DNA of 64,000 bases from Dolomedes plantarius. Its lineage: Eukaryota > Arthropoda > Arachnida > Araneae > Dolomedidae. The position numbers were made by a program, and so were the translations under genes. The notes beneath the pieces were generated by a model that saw only the letters and a list, made by a program, of their open reading frames with translations, did no database searches and was not told the DNA's origin. Of this stretch, positions 35,284 to 48,100 are shown in pieces (positions within the stretch are counted from its first letter, which is position 1; every line of letters begins with the position of its first letter). Location: NCBI GenBank assembly GCA_907164885.2, contig OU015497.1:72525898-72589897 (forward strand), given 5' to 3'.

Positions 35284-35330
35284 ACGGTCGTTTCGAAGCT
35301 ACAAAGGGGATTCTTCATCAGTGCAACGAA
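35284..35330 (-). ncRNA. Hammerhead-like motif, possible Penelope-element terminus
   Basis: On the minus strand GCACTGATGAAGAATCC...GTAGCTTCGAAACGACCG keeps the hammerhead core order CUGAUGA, stem II, GAAAC. Stem II is weak: GAA/UUC with one bulged A. Penelope-like retroelements are known to carry such motifs. The block to about 35540 is GC-richer and probably belongs to the same element. No reverse transcriptase or GIY-YIG sequence is seen. Confidence 0.3.
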
Positions 35331-36191
35331 CTTAGTGGCAGCTCAAAAAAAAAGGCGAAGACTAAGCGACCAGACCAGTGCACACGCACTTAAATAACCC
35401 GCGCGTGCCGAGCACCCAAAGCCACGAAGCAGCGGAGAGACCGAAATAGGGCAAGCAGCGCCATCTAGTGGCAAAAAGAGGGGAAAAATTGAAAAATTGA
35501 AGAAACAGGCCAACACAGCTAAATGAACCCTTTCCACAATTGAGGAAAAACAGGGGTGCTAGGGTAGGTATTGCTATTTGTGCTTTATTTACGTTGGTTT
35601 TCCTGTTTATTCCTCGAGCACAAAGGTTGTACCTTTTCTTATCAAAACCAGTAAATTAGTTTATGTTCGATTAAGTGTTTTTCGCTTTCCCATCCATCCT
35701 TTTTTTTCTTGCGGCCTGCAGCAGCTTTCCATAAAGTACTTTGGTCCTCATCACATTTCGAGTTGTAGTCAGTTAAGTTAGGGAAGAAAATTTTCTAGTT
35801 ATCGACAATAAACAAAAGAGTAGGTTAGAACATCTCTCTACTTATACTTCTCTTCGCGTTTGGATTCATGTATATATCAGCTAAGCGAGTCTTCCGTGGC
35901 GAACTGCACTCAGAGACTGATCATATAAAGCAAAGTTGAAAGAAAAGATGTGAAACTAAATAAATTCGGATCAGTGAGATCGAGAAGAATAATTCAGACG
36001 TAATTAAACTCAGATCAAATTTGTAGTAGGAAGTATAAAAGAGGGATATAAGCAACATATTTTTGTGAAAATGTTTTTCCAGGCTGGCGATAAAGATGAA
36101 ACATATTTGTCCACCAAACATGAGGATTATTAGAGATGGCATCGACATTTTGTCACTCTCTGTATAAACAAACACACACACACACACACAC

Positions 36192-36194
<3 letters not shown>

Positions 36195-36240
<46 letters not shown>

Positions 36241-36361
36241 ATAGATCTAATTCAATTATAACACAACTATAATACAATTATATAAACTTGATATATGCGT
36301 AATAAATTGATTGAAATAAAAAAAAATAATTAGATTTATTTAAACATTTATTTATTTATAA

Positions 36362-36437
<76 letters not shown>

Positions 36438-36570
36438 CAATTATGACAAAACTATAATACAATTATATAAAATTGACACATGCATAATAAATTTATTAAA
36501 ATTAAAAAAAATAATCAGACTTATTTAAACATTTATTTATCTATAAGTATATATATATATATATATATTT
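36195..36570. repeat. Tandem duplication with three (TA)n tracts
   Basis: A 110-bp single-copy-like segment (TTCAATTAT(A/G)AC...ACATTTATTTAT) occurs twice with period 185, each time followed by (TA)n. TA tracts lie at 36195-36236, 36363-36434 and 36547-36570. Confidence 0.85.
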
Positions 36571-37321
36571 ATATATTTATAGTGTATGGAATTAAGGATG
36601 CCGAATTTATTTTCCGAAGCTTTAAGAATACGCCTAATTATTTTTAGAAGTTACTAGAAAGGGAAAATTACGATACTCTAGTTAAAAAAACAATAAATAA
36701 ATGGAATTTTTAAGATAAGGATTACAACTATGCCCTGAAAATTAAAATAATATTAAAACTTTGAAAGAATTTAAAGATTTTACGCTAATAAAAATTTTTT
36801 CAACAAAATTATAATGGTAAGTAAAAACAATTTGTGAAATACAAACGACAGATAATGCGATTAATTATCCACGACGATAGTTAGATTAAGTGCAGATGTT
36901 TGAAATTCTCAATGTTCTTCGCTTTATCTTCTAAGCATAATTTATTTTCGCAAATAATTAGATTTAAAAATTTACTGAGAATTTTAATCATTTGTTAAGC
37001 TTTTTTATGTTACTCTTTAGTTATATTCCAATGGTGTTGTTGCAGTAATTGGATTTTTGTACGTCAAGTAACTAAATTTGTTTTTTTAGAAATATCCAAA
37101 CATTCATCTTTTGCTGACGCATGAACACGTGTTTGAAATTACCTTCAAGAATAAATACTGTTGACGTATTTTATAGTTAGGATTATTTCAAGTGAAAATA
37201 TACAAAACTATGTAAATAATATTTGACAACCCCGATTTTTATAAGAATATATGCTTTTATAGACATAAATAAAAATATACAAATATAAATAAATAAACAA
37301 ATAAATAAGTATGTATATATA

Positions 37322-37328
37322 TTACTGA

Positions 37329-37399
<71 letters not shown>

Positions 37400-37880
37400 C
37401 TGCAAAAGCACTTGATTGTACATCATTGGCTCCCATGCATCAAAGATGCATGAGATTGGAGCATTTAAACAAAAATAGAACAATTGACCAATACAAAAAC
37501 ATTAACTTAGAGAAGAACAATAATTGCATCAAAACGGCAAATATGAAATACATAAACATGAAAGAAATTCAGTCGCTGGATGTCAATTGCATCAACTCCC
37601 TAGCCCGCCAATATCGACTGTATAAGTTTTCTTCGTTCAATGAAGAACAACTTAGTAAATGATCTTTGTCCATGTCAAAGTTCTGGTTGCACAAAGTGTA
37701 CAAAGGACTACTATATATTCCAATACTGTATAGATGTTTAGCAAGGCAGTCATATCCAGTCTCCAGGTGAAAGGCCGCTACTGCAATGGATCTTGGGGAG
37801 TCTGGGATTTTATTGATCGAGTCCCTCCATCTCTTATTCTTGATTTTTTCTAATAAACTGATATCATAGTTTTTTTAGAA

Positions 37881-37930
<50 letters not shown>

Positions 37931-37932
37931 GC

Positions 37933-37970
<38 letters not shown>

Positions 37971-37972
37971 AA

Positions 37973-38048
<76 letters not shown>

Positions 38049-38055
38049 GCATATG

Positions 38056-38140
<85 letters not shown>

Positions 38141-38147
38141 TCAGTAA
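37322..38147. mobile_element. TIR-bounded block with (TA)n at both ends
   Basis: TTACTGAGTAC (37322-37332) and its exact complement (38137-38147) enclose two long (TA)n tracts (37333-37396 and 37882-38136) and a unique centre. The centre has a 78-codon plus frame (37426-37662) without a recognisable domain. It may be an unknown non-autonomous element, or a chance pairing of microsatellite flanks. Confidence 0.4.
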
Positions 38148-39872
38148 ATTGAAAGTAACTTTTGAAAACATTCTATATATTTACTAAAAAAGCAAAAAAT
38201 TCGAGACGATTTAAAAAATGCAAGACATGTAGTTCAATATTAATATTTACATAATCAAGCGACAATTGCTGCACTTTCCACTGTAGTGAAAGATAATGTA
38301 TAAAAGTCAAAGGACATTTAAAATAACGAAACAGTCATTATGAATCACTTCAAGGGTCATTAAGATAGATGAAGATAGTCTGACAGCCATTGCCTTGCGT
38401 GGGTTATTCTCTTTTTTATATTGATAGAAATAATATGAATGAAAATGTATGCCAGAATTTGAGTCATTACCAGGGCATGCAACGAACAGAAAAATAAGTG
38501 ATGTCCAGTGGTTGGGATTCCCCATAATTTTCTAACAGTTGGAGGAGAATGTGAGGCTCTTTTAAAAAAATTATCAAGTTACCCCTTGATAAAAACTTCT
38601 CCGGAAAGCAAGAGTCAAACGATGACCGAACGGTGACTACGCATCCAACTATGATTGCCATGGGTGTTGGTAGTGGTTTGCAACCCACTACCAACTGTTG
38701 GTAGTGCTTTGACTGTAGGTTCCAATGCGTTTCGATCTCGTGTATCCAAAGATGAATGACCGGACGATCACCGAATGCTTAGGCCACCAGTCTGCCGTTT
38801 AGAATTCTGCGATAGGCATGGGCCTCTGTATCCATTCAGAGTGGACTTTAAGCTGTAGTTCAATTCTCGCGTTGCAAAATATGACAGTAGCATTCCAAAC
38901 CAATAAATCAACCAACTTACCAGAGGTGAGGATTGTGGTCTAAACACCGATCTAAAGACCACGCTGATTTAACGGGGAAACGAAAAATATGAGCAAGGGA
39001 GTAGAGCTGAATTTGAGTTTTTTGAATTTATAACTTGGATTCAAAGTTTAGTTGTGTTTAAAGAGATATTTTCTTGTATATTCAAATAATGTTGATGCAA
39101 AATAGATCAAAGAAGAAGAAGAAAGAGCTATGAATTGAATCAAATCTTACCTTTTGAGGACTTTTTGGAAGTCAAATTAAATAAGCAGCAAAAGTACTTT
39201 CTTATCTTAAATCCTCTATGTGGGGTTATTTAGTTAAATGTATTTACATAAATTTTTTTTTGACCAATCTGAAAGATTACTGCCAGTATGAAAATAGCTA
39301 TGTTGCATTGCAAGGGAGAAATAATAATAATGAATATTATGAACACGATTTTTACCTTTCATTCATTTAACGATGTGAGTCACATCCTGCAATTTTTATG
39401 TCGTGTTAATGCAAGAGTCAGTTTATTATCGCCTGGTGGAATGATGACAGATATAACCAGATTGACAGATATTTCCATATAAAACAACACATCCCGCTGT
39501 GTAACATCTGCCTGCACGCCTCAAAAAACGATACAACTATTATTACTTCCTGAAGGTTAATTAGGGAAAAAATAATATTAAACAGTTTGTCTCTATTACA
39601 CGTGGATTCTTTCTGAAGAATTAGCAAAGGTAGAGTAAGATATAAATAGTCTACCAAATATTTAGGAACCGCAGTATACAAGTGGGTCATCTGATAACGA
39701 GGTGGAATATTTCCAGTTATTCAAAACAAGGTAAGTTTACTTATGGTGGTTTCTTTGAGACGAAGATCGTGTCATAACTTGCTTTTTAAAGGCATTAGGT
39801 CTATGTATTTTCTCTTCTATCAGATAAGATATAGTAATAAGTATAAATGTGTTTGGTCGATGAAATATATTG
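38148..39872. other. No gene recognised
   Basis: AT-rich sequence. A weak A-box/B-box pair on the minus strand near 38700-38800 may be an old SINE head. Other frames look fortuitous. Confidence 0.45.
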
Positions 39873-39882
39873 CAAAGAATGT

Positions 39883-40246
39883 TGTTCTTGTTGTTGTTGA
39901 TTATACTCCTTCACCGACAGCAACATCAGATCAAGGCCATTTTAGGCTATTGGGCTGAGTGATGCGACTCCAGTTTTAAGTTAACACCACAAAGGTCGGA
40001 GTCCGACTTGGCTAACGGACCGGTCCCGTAATTTTGAACCGAGTCAAGTGACGAGACCGGTACATTTGACCCCGCACCTCCAGAGGCAAATTTTGAGAAC
40101 ACGGAGGACATTGCAGCCATGAGAGATTTTACTTGCACCAGCCGCCATTAGCATACACAGCTGTGTATTTGTCAGCAATGAGAATCGAACCAGAGACGTT
40201 AAGATCACTGGCCCGCTGCTCTTGCCAACTGGGCCACAACGCCCTT
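39883..40246 (-). mobile_element. tRNA-derived SINE family 1, copy B (full length)
   Basis: The minus-strand head has an A-box (TGGCCCAGTTGGCAAGAGC) and a B-box (GGTTCGATTCTC). The body matches the copies at 27825 and 63564, and it ends in a CAACAA-type tail. A perfect 10-bp target duplication, CAAAGAATGT, flanks it (39873-39882 and 40247-40256), showing insertion by retroposition. Confidence 0.93.
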
Positions 40247-40256
40247 CAAAGAATGT

Positions 40257-42840
40257 AAAGTATGACAATAGAAACTGGGTAAAATTTGAAAATTCCCTTT
40301 TAAGAGTTACGTTATTAATAGATTGTTGCTCATTTCTATATGATTACTCATTTTCATCTAACACGTATGTATGAAGATTATATATATGCACATTCATATA
40401 TTCTGCGCGGAAATGAATATGAGATAGAGAACAGGGGTTGAATAAGTACTAAAGAGAGAGCTATAAAGGGAGAAATTCATAACAGCAGATCATCAGCTCT
40501 TATAAAGACATATCTAGCATAAAAGAGTTTATCACTATATGATTAGGTGCACGTAAAGCGTTGAGTCGACTGTGAGAAATAAATATTGTGCAGAATTTTG
40601 CTTTTTAGGCCGAGAGTTCCTTTTGTCAGCTCCACAACACGATGCGTTTGTTAAGGTTTTCATAGGATTATTTTGTAAATAATGCAAATAAGAGGCTCAT
40701 ACCGTAGAACAGCGAAATACGTAATAGAAAGTAAATTGAGCTCAGAGAGAAAGAGAGAGATAGAGAGACTAGATGAATAGGCGCATAAATAGAAAGAGAG
40801 GGAGGAAAATTTATAAAGAAGATTTGAAGAACAATGATTTTATTGAAGTAGCGAATATAAATTATTGAAGTAGCGAATATAGTAGTAATATATAAAGCTC
40901 AGGTAATACAAAAAAAAATATCAGTATACGTTTATATGTACGTAAAGCGAAGAGCCAGCCATTTGAAATGACGCCAAATATTTTTGCTGTTTATGTTGTG
41001 ATATCCTCTTTCACGTCAGTAATAGATTGCATTTGTTAGGCTTTTGTTGTCATTTGTCTTGTAAATAATAAAAATCAGATGTTTTCACCATAGAGCATCT
41101 AAATCTGCATGAGTAAATGAATGAGGGAGAAAAACAGAAGGGCTGGATAAGAATGTAAATAGAGAGGTGATTAGATATATATTCTTATTCAATAGAAATG
41201 TAATAGAACTATTCCAGAATATTCTTACGGCAGATTCATTAGTACCCATAAAAGCGTATACAGTCGTGTTATTTAGCGTATCATTAAATTACGTGTAATT
41301 GTACTTAAACAGTTTTGACGACTCATAAAGCTCACCATACCACAACTTTTTGTTATTTTGGTAGTGAGTTCCATTCTTACCTTTCTAATATTTTTCATAT
41401 GGTAATTTTTTATTGTGTTTCTCCAGTAAATAATGTAAACAAAATCCGCTTATCATAGACTATCATCATAGAATTATCATCGAGTATAGGCAGACTTTCC
41501 CATGAAAAATCGAATCAATTGATTGTCCCAAGGCATAATGCTTCTACAAATAATAGGCGATTTATGCATTTATAATATTAACGATATAGAAAGACATTTA
41601 GAATATTCTTCCACGTTTATCCTACGTATCTGGTCAGATCAATTTTAATCATTACTTTTCTCAAAGTAAAGTTTAGTGAGTGAATCATTATGATGCTATG
41701 AAGAAGCTACTGTGTTGTTACAATAAGTAGAGAAAAAGATGAATAGAGAAAACACACTGATGCTGATTAAGTAATATAAAGCTTGCCACCAGTCTGTTAC
41801 TGGAAATTTTGTTTTGTAACACTTAAAAGCAAAAATATCTCATGTATCACTCAAGAAATGATCATTTTCCTCTTTCCGCCGTGGAAAAGAATAGCAAGAT
41901 TTCCCGGGCATTGTCCAAATCTTAGGCAAATCAAAGGTTATTCATAAACTAAGGTCGATTTCTAGTTTGGACTTGATCAGTATTGCCAAATCTGTAAAAG
42001 AGAAAAACTAAAGAGAAAAAAATTAATGAAGTTAGATAGAAGGAAAGTGTCTGCATTATAAAAAGAAAACAAGAGATAGAGTAGTGATATAATAACAATA
42101 ACAGTCTAACTGATTTTGGATTTTACTTCTCGTAAAACTATTTTTCAGTAGTGATAAAATTGGAAATCGAATTCAATTATTTGTTTCCTTTATTTATTAC
42201 TCTTATCATTATTTCTTATATAAATAGGGGTTTTATGTCTTAAAAATAAAAAAAAGGGTTTCTTAACTTCAAAGTTTTTATGGGTTTTTCTTGCTGAAAA
42301 TGCATGTAATTTTATGATAATAACATATTATTCAACTTTCAATCCACAGCGGCCGTACAGACTACAAACCAGTTTAAGCTTTTCATTTTGTATCGGATAT
42401 TTTTTTAATACCTAGCTAAAATCATGAAATTTAGTATCTGTTAAGTTTTCTCTTATACTGCTTTTCCTGTAGATTTCAGTAATAAAATATTTGTTAGGAG
42501 CATCGAGGGATCCCATCAGATCCTCTCGGATTTCCTATCTTAGTAGCTAATATTCATGAAACTGAAATAGCTCTACGACGTTAATTTTTTGAATTCCTTT
42601 CATACATAATGCTCCCTTTGTTCTACTCCGATTTCAAAAGATTACCGTAGTGCCCCAAACCAACATACCTTTCTTCTTGATGCCTGGGACAAAGGTGTTG
42701 GCTCGGAAAAAAATCGTAGTTATACAAAACAATAGGGGCTAACACCCTGAGTCATTGGAGTAACAAAAAGCCAAAATCTTGAGCCATGAACACCAAAAGA
42801 AGTTTAGGAAAATATGAAATTTACAATATGAAGATTTCCT
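40257..42840. other. No gene recognised
   Basis: 2.6 kb of AT-rich sequence with no long open frame and no repeat I can identify. A 22-bp local direct repeat (TTATTGAAGTAGCGAATAT...) occurs near 40840-40880. Confidence 0.5.
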
Positions 42841-42842
42841 GT

Positions 42843-42915
42843 GATTGTTGGGATAGTTTTCGGGTCAGGACTCTGGATTTGAAACTCAGATGCTTGGGTT
42901 CAATCTCCACATATA
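42843..42915 (+). mobile_element. tRNA-like SINE head fragment
   Basis: GGGATAGTTTTCGGGTCAGGA is followed by an anticodon-stem-like CTCTGGATTTGAAACTCAGA and a B-box-like GGGTTCAATCTCC. The acceptor stem is not complementary, so this is not a working tRNA. Confidence 0.4.
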
Positions 42916-43942
42916 GCAAACGTTTGTAACAAGGTTTCAAAACCCTGACAATTTTGCATGGTATATTGTTATGTTGATTAAGTCAATAAATTAGGAAATT
43001 TTATTGTTACTAAACAAAAACTGAGAATTATTTTATAAGTTGATCCAAAATTTTATGTTAGTGTTTTATTTCTTTAGTAGCTCTGTTCACTCCAAGAGTT
43101 TATTCTCTATTATCTTGCTCCAATTGTTTAACTTAAGATTTTTATAATCCGGCAAAATTCGTAAATAGCAGGAAATTTTTTTCGGCTTTAAGATAGATCC
43201 CGGTCTAATTAGCCCTCGTGTAGCAAAATAGGATCATAGCGCTTTCAATCAAACCAAATCACACCAGGAAATTTCTCCCTACAGATATATATGTTTTAAC
43301 AACTATGCCACGAATACAGATTAGATTTAAAGATAACTAGTTGTCTGTGTTTTTGTCTGTAATATTTAAAATAAAGAAGTGGCTGAGTCATGGGAATGAA
43401 ATTCGGTAGATTTCTATTCATAATTTAGCATTTAGTAATCTGGTGTTATAACTTGGTTTTTTTTAAACTCTTAAGTTACGCGTATGACACTTTTTATCTT
43501 CTATCAGAGACGATAAAAAACTTTACAAGAAAATTTGAAACTATGTATTTCTACTTTACTTGAAATCGATGCCTTATGGTGAAAGACGTTAATATTGATC
43601 ATATTTATCGATGTCTCCACGTGTTTGTTTTTAAATGCAGAAAGGATTAAGTCAGGGAAGCGAAATTGAGTACATAATCTATAGTTTTTTAGGATTAGGA
43701 TTTTTGAGATTTGTTTCGCTACGGTTCTTAAAGTCTATTACAGCTCTTTTGAAAATTAATATTTAGTACAGTATGCCATTATGGTACATATATCATTTAT
43801 GATCTAGAAAATTTCTGCTTCCTAGAAATAAGCCAGAATGAAATTTTTGTATATTAACTCACACATATAAATTTTTATAAGAGTGTCCTTTTGTTCCGTT
43901 GTAGAGTGTGTACGAATATATCCGAGGGTAAATTATCAATTG

Positions 43943-44175
43943 AGACGTTGACGTTGAAAAGTGGGTAAGTGCCAAAATTTCCGAAAAGTATTTTTTCACT
44001 GATACAAGGGTTTGTTCCAAGGCTAATGGCTTTGAAAAGAAGGTAGTTTGGTTTAGTTCTGAGCTAGGCATTTACCTTCTTTTCAACGCCATTAGTCTTG
44101 GAACAAACCCTTGTATCAGTGAAAAAATACTTTTAGGAAATTTTGGCACTTACCTCCTTTTCAACGTCAACGCCT
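43943..44175. repeat. Near-perfect palindrome, 103-bp arms, 27-bp loop
   Basis: 43943-44045 and 44073-44175 are inverted copies of equal length with few mismatches. Each contains CACTGATACAAGGGTTTGTT or its complement. The outer end of the left arm also matches, inverted, 44282-44320, so a third partial copy is present. Confidence 0.85.
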
Positions 44176-44342
44176 AAAATGTATTTTGTACCCAGGCAAG
44201 AGAGCCTGGTACAAAAGGTAGGTTATTCTGGGCAAGGTAGGTTATGCTGGGCAATAGCCGGTGGAATGCAGTAGAATTTATTACCCTCTTTTCAACGTCA
44301 ACGCCTCAATTATCTTACCGTAATATTTCAAAATAGAAACTT

Positions 44343-44627
44343 TTAGGAATGGGGAATATACCATGCCCATCTATGTTGAGACAATTCTGTAAATGAAATG
44401 TGTAGAGAAATCAAGAAAGAATGATTGATCATCCATTCAATCAGTTTAGAGATTCTGAGAGATTTATTCGTTTCGTGAAGGTAAAAGAAAACATGCTTTT
44501 TAGTGCATGCTTTTGTAAGTTTCTGAAGACATCTATCTACCGCTGAAAAGGAAGTGTTATCTGCACAACCAGTCTTGACCAGATTGTGTATTTCTGCAAT
44601 AGTATCAAAGCCATGCATCTTATCTGC
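44343..44627 (-). CDS. Possible coding exon, cysteine-containing protein
   Basis: A minus-strand frame of about 94 codons opens ADKMHGFDTIAEIHNLVKTG and contains CADNTSFSAVDRCLQKLTKA followed by Cys, a C-x11-C-x7-C pattern in amphipathic helix-like sequence. Composition is protein-like and unlike the flanks. AATAAGCAG just upstream could be a weak splice acceptor, and GGGCATG|GTATAT near the end a weak donor. It resembles exons of secreted helical, disulphide-bonded arthropod proteins, but I cannot name the family. No partner exon is recognised in the window. Confidence 0.35.
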   Translation of the reverse strand, partial: ADKMHGFDTIAEIHNLVKTGCADNTSFSAVDRCLQKLTKACTKKHVFFYLHETNKSLRISKLIEWMINHSFLISLHISFTELSQHRWAWYIPHS

Positions 44628-44899
44628 TTATTTCTGTGAGAACTGTGTTAATTGGAAGCTGACTTACAGCTACGTATTTTAATTTTTATAATACTTGATA
44701 GTGCTTAGATTGAAAGCAATTTTTTTTTCTTTCAGGTACTTTCACGATTTTCTTAGTTTATGTAAAAATTTATCAATAACGTTATATGTTGCTACTTCTT
44801 AAAAAAAATAAGGAGATTAAAGTTTAGCTAGAAAATCCAAAAATTCTAGAGAGGTTATGCTATTCTGAGCTTGAATTTTTAACGGCCAAAAAGTTGCAA

Positions 44900-46350
44900 C
44901 TATATTTATCTGCTTGAAATTCAATCTATTCCTTTAGAATATGTAAGTAATAAAAAAAAAAAAACGTGAGTTCGCAAATAATTTTTTCAATCCATTTGCA
45001 TTTACTTTAAAGCTAAAAAAAATCTTAAATTTTTCCTTAATTATTTTATCGCAAAAATGTTTATCTACTTGAAAGTTAATGAATTGCTTTTATATGTATA
45101 TTCCATAAAAATGTTAGTTTGGCATACGTAACTGTAAAGGAAGTTTGAATTAATTTACTAAAAAAATCAGTTACGATAATCTTGCCGAAGTATCAATCGA
45201 CATGAAATACTTTTAGCAGAACATAAAAATTACGTAGATTTTCATATAAAATCTGCATCTTTAATTTATATCATGACTGAGATAATTTTTATTTTATGTT
45301 AGAGCCACATCATAATAAACATATTAAAATTTACTTTACACTTTGAAAAATCTTATATTTTTCTTTAATAATATATCTGCAAAAGAATGTATTGACCTAA
45401 TATTGATTCAGTTTTAGATCAATAAATACTTTTGTAACGTCAGTAGGCATAAGAAAGTTTTAAGCATGTTTAAACTCCCTTTACACCTTTAAAACGTTCT
45501 TTGACTGATCTGCAATATTCCTCTTTCAAAAGTATTCTTTGACATAAAATTGATTAATTTACTTTTACCAGGACATTACTCAAAAATAGAACCATTTAGG
45601 ATATACAGTTCTAAATCACATTTTAGTTAGATTGACAACTAAAAAAATGCTAAATCCTGATATAGTAATTTAAAACAAATATTCGCATAAAACTGAATCG
45701 ATTGCTTTTACATATGCATTCATTAAAAAATTCTTTTGTTTTATAACCTTGATAAACACATTTGGATTTTTCAATTTAAAAAGACGTTAAATTTTCAAAT
45801 GATAATATTTGATAAAGCTTTACTCAAATGGAGGGGAATCAATCAATGCAACATGTATAGTCCGTATAAGTTGCGTCACTATGCATATATAAAGCTATTA
45901 AACATATTTAAATTCACTTCACAGTCTGAAAGAAAAACACATTAAATTCTACAAAAACATTCTAGCCAAAATATTAATCCTCTTGTATTTGAATCAAATA
46001 CTTTTATATGGACATTAAAGAAAAATGATTTCACTTGGTTTCTCAAAATTTTAGATATATTTAAATTTACTTTAGAAAAAAAAATATGAGATGTTACGTT
46101 ATTTCTCCGTAATCTTCCGAAATTATGTATCTACCTGAAACTAAATCAATTACTTTTAGTTTTATATTCATTTGAAAAATGACGTCAGTAGACTTGTAAA
46201 ACTTTAATACATAGTTAAATTTATTTAACAATTTGAAAAATACCCTCAAATCTAAACATTTTATAATGAGAAAAATTTATGAGTTTTAGCTACAGGATTT
46301 TAAAAATAACAGTTAAGCGGGTTTAATAATCTATTTTATTTAAACATTTT
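44900..46350. repeat. Old tandem array, about 150-bp period
   Basis: A motif like AATTTACTTTA-x-(A/C)-x-TTTGAAAAATCTT recurs near 44998, 45150, 45328, 45476, 45618, 45761, 45912, 46065 and 46215. A companion motif like TGAAA-x-T-x-AATC-x-ATT-x-CTTTTATATG-x-ATTCAT recurs between them. Units are strongly diverged, so the period is approximate (142-178 bp). Confidence 0.6.
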
Positions 46351-47378
46351 CAAAAACGTCTGCAATCCCGATACATATTAAATATTTAAACAAGTAAAAA
46401 AATAAATTCTTGTCTGCCATATAAATTTTCCCAGCAGAAATGAACCATAACGAAATTAAACAAAAAAATTTTATGATGTCCCGATTCCATATTTTCTTTG
46501 AAGAACTAAATTCAGTTTATGTTTTCAGTGTATGCCTACCCATTAAATAATAAATGATCATTTATTATATTTAAAACATTTTCTTTCAAAGAAAAACCAA
46601 GTAATTGTGTCCTGTTGCATTTTTGGTTTTGAAATTATCTGCCATTTGTGTATGATCTACGAAAGAATTGAGTCTGAACGTGACTGCTTGAATCGTTATC
46701 TTCTTACAATGTTCCATCAGGACCATCAGGACAAATGATTTAACTACGTTCCGTAGGCCACGCCTTCCAACATAGGCTTGCATAGTGAATGACCATAGAA
46801 AGATGAGAAGAGATAGGTGGATTTTGGATCCGGGGAGTGGCTTGAGAATAGGAAGTTTAAGTTGATAGAAAAAGCAAAGCTCAAGGAGAGCAGTGCGGAT
46901 TTAAGTGAGAAAAAACTTAATAATTTAAGAGATTTGAAAAATAAGAGCTCACTGCTTACCGAAATAACCAGTAAGATTACAAAATAGTTAGGAAATAAAA
47001 AAGTTAAAAATAATTAAGAACAGAGAACGGCTCTGGGCCGTTTTCTGTTAGCAGGGTCGGCAAAGTCATAGTTGGCCTTACAATGTCCCCTAAGAGGTAG
47101 CTAGAGTTTAACTACGTCGTTAAGGTTCTAGTACCCGCCATATTCGATTAGCTGAGTCCCATGAAAACAAATTGGAAAAGAATGTTTCTCACTGCGAGTG
47201 AGATTTGTACCTAGGAATTTTCCATTAAACTTGAACTCGATTGTTGTAGAAGAAAATATATGCATATCTATATATTTTGTTTTACTTAAAAAAGTTTCAA
47301 ACATTGCTGTAAAATCCCCGTGATACGCGAATAGTCTCCCCTAGAAACCAAATCAAAATAATTCGGAAATGACCGAAC
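46351..47378. other. No gene recognised
   Basis: AT-rich. A 65-codon minus frame at 46586-46783 has no recognisable domain. Confidence 0.45.
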
Positions 47379-47382
47379 TTAA

Positions 47383-48092
47383 GGCGATAATGGACCTTCA
47401 GATTGACAAAAATATATCCCCAAAACGATTTTTTTTTCTTTCAAAAAAGGATTCTGCAACTCATCAGCTTTAAAAAAAAATGTATGTTGATCCGATCATT
47501 ATTTAACCGAGTTATAAGTATTTTTTCAAACGTAAACAATGGAAATGTTACGTTAAATGAAAACTTTAAATGCTATTTTTATAAGACAAGTTTTCATGTC
47601 GTTTCGGTAAGTTCAAAATGTTCCATGCGTCGTAATTTTTTCTTGAATTTTCATAAAATTTCATAAAATGATTATTTATATATGTTAGAATAAAACTTAG
47701 TAATCAATTCATTATACTATTTTAAAACAACTTAAAATTTGTTCAACAAAAAAATTTTTTTTGATAAAATTTTGCATAAAATGACAGATTTTTATCAATT
47801 TCTTTTCTAGTTTTTATAAATATAAGTGTAAATCAAATATTGCTACTAACTTTTATTATAACTATATAAAGCTAGCTTAAGAAAGAAAATTAGATATCTG
47901 AAAAATTGATGCGCATGGAGCATTTTTAAATAGAGTAATTAACAAACTGATTTTAATTAATATCTTAATTAATTACATTCTGTTTTTTTTAAATTTAGAA
48001 TTTTCATCTCTAAACAACACTATATAAGTATACAAAATTTCATAGCAATTGGTTGATAAATAAAAAAAAGTTTTTCATGGTCCACTGTCGCC
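47383..48092. mobile_element. 710-bp TTAA MITE, copy D
   Basis: TTAA at 47379-47382 and TTAG (decayed) at 48093-48096. The ends are GGCGATAATGGACC and the complement of GGCGACAGTGGACC. AT-rich and noncoding; the 87-codon frame inside is fortuitous. Confidence 0.75.
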
Positions 48093-48100
48093 TTAGAGTA

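Noticed and set aside
42843..42915. Functional tRNA gene
   Set aside because: A- and B-box-like sequences are present, but the acceptor stem does not pair; the same holds for the heads at 31835, 32088, 51505, 52100 and 60850, so all are SINE heads or remnants.
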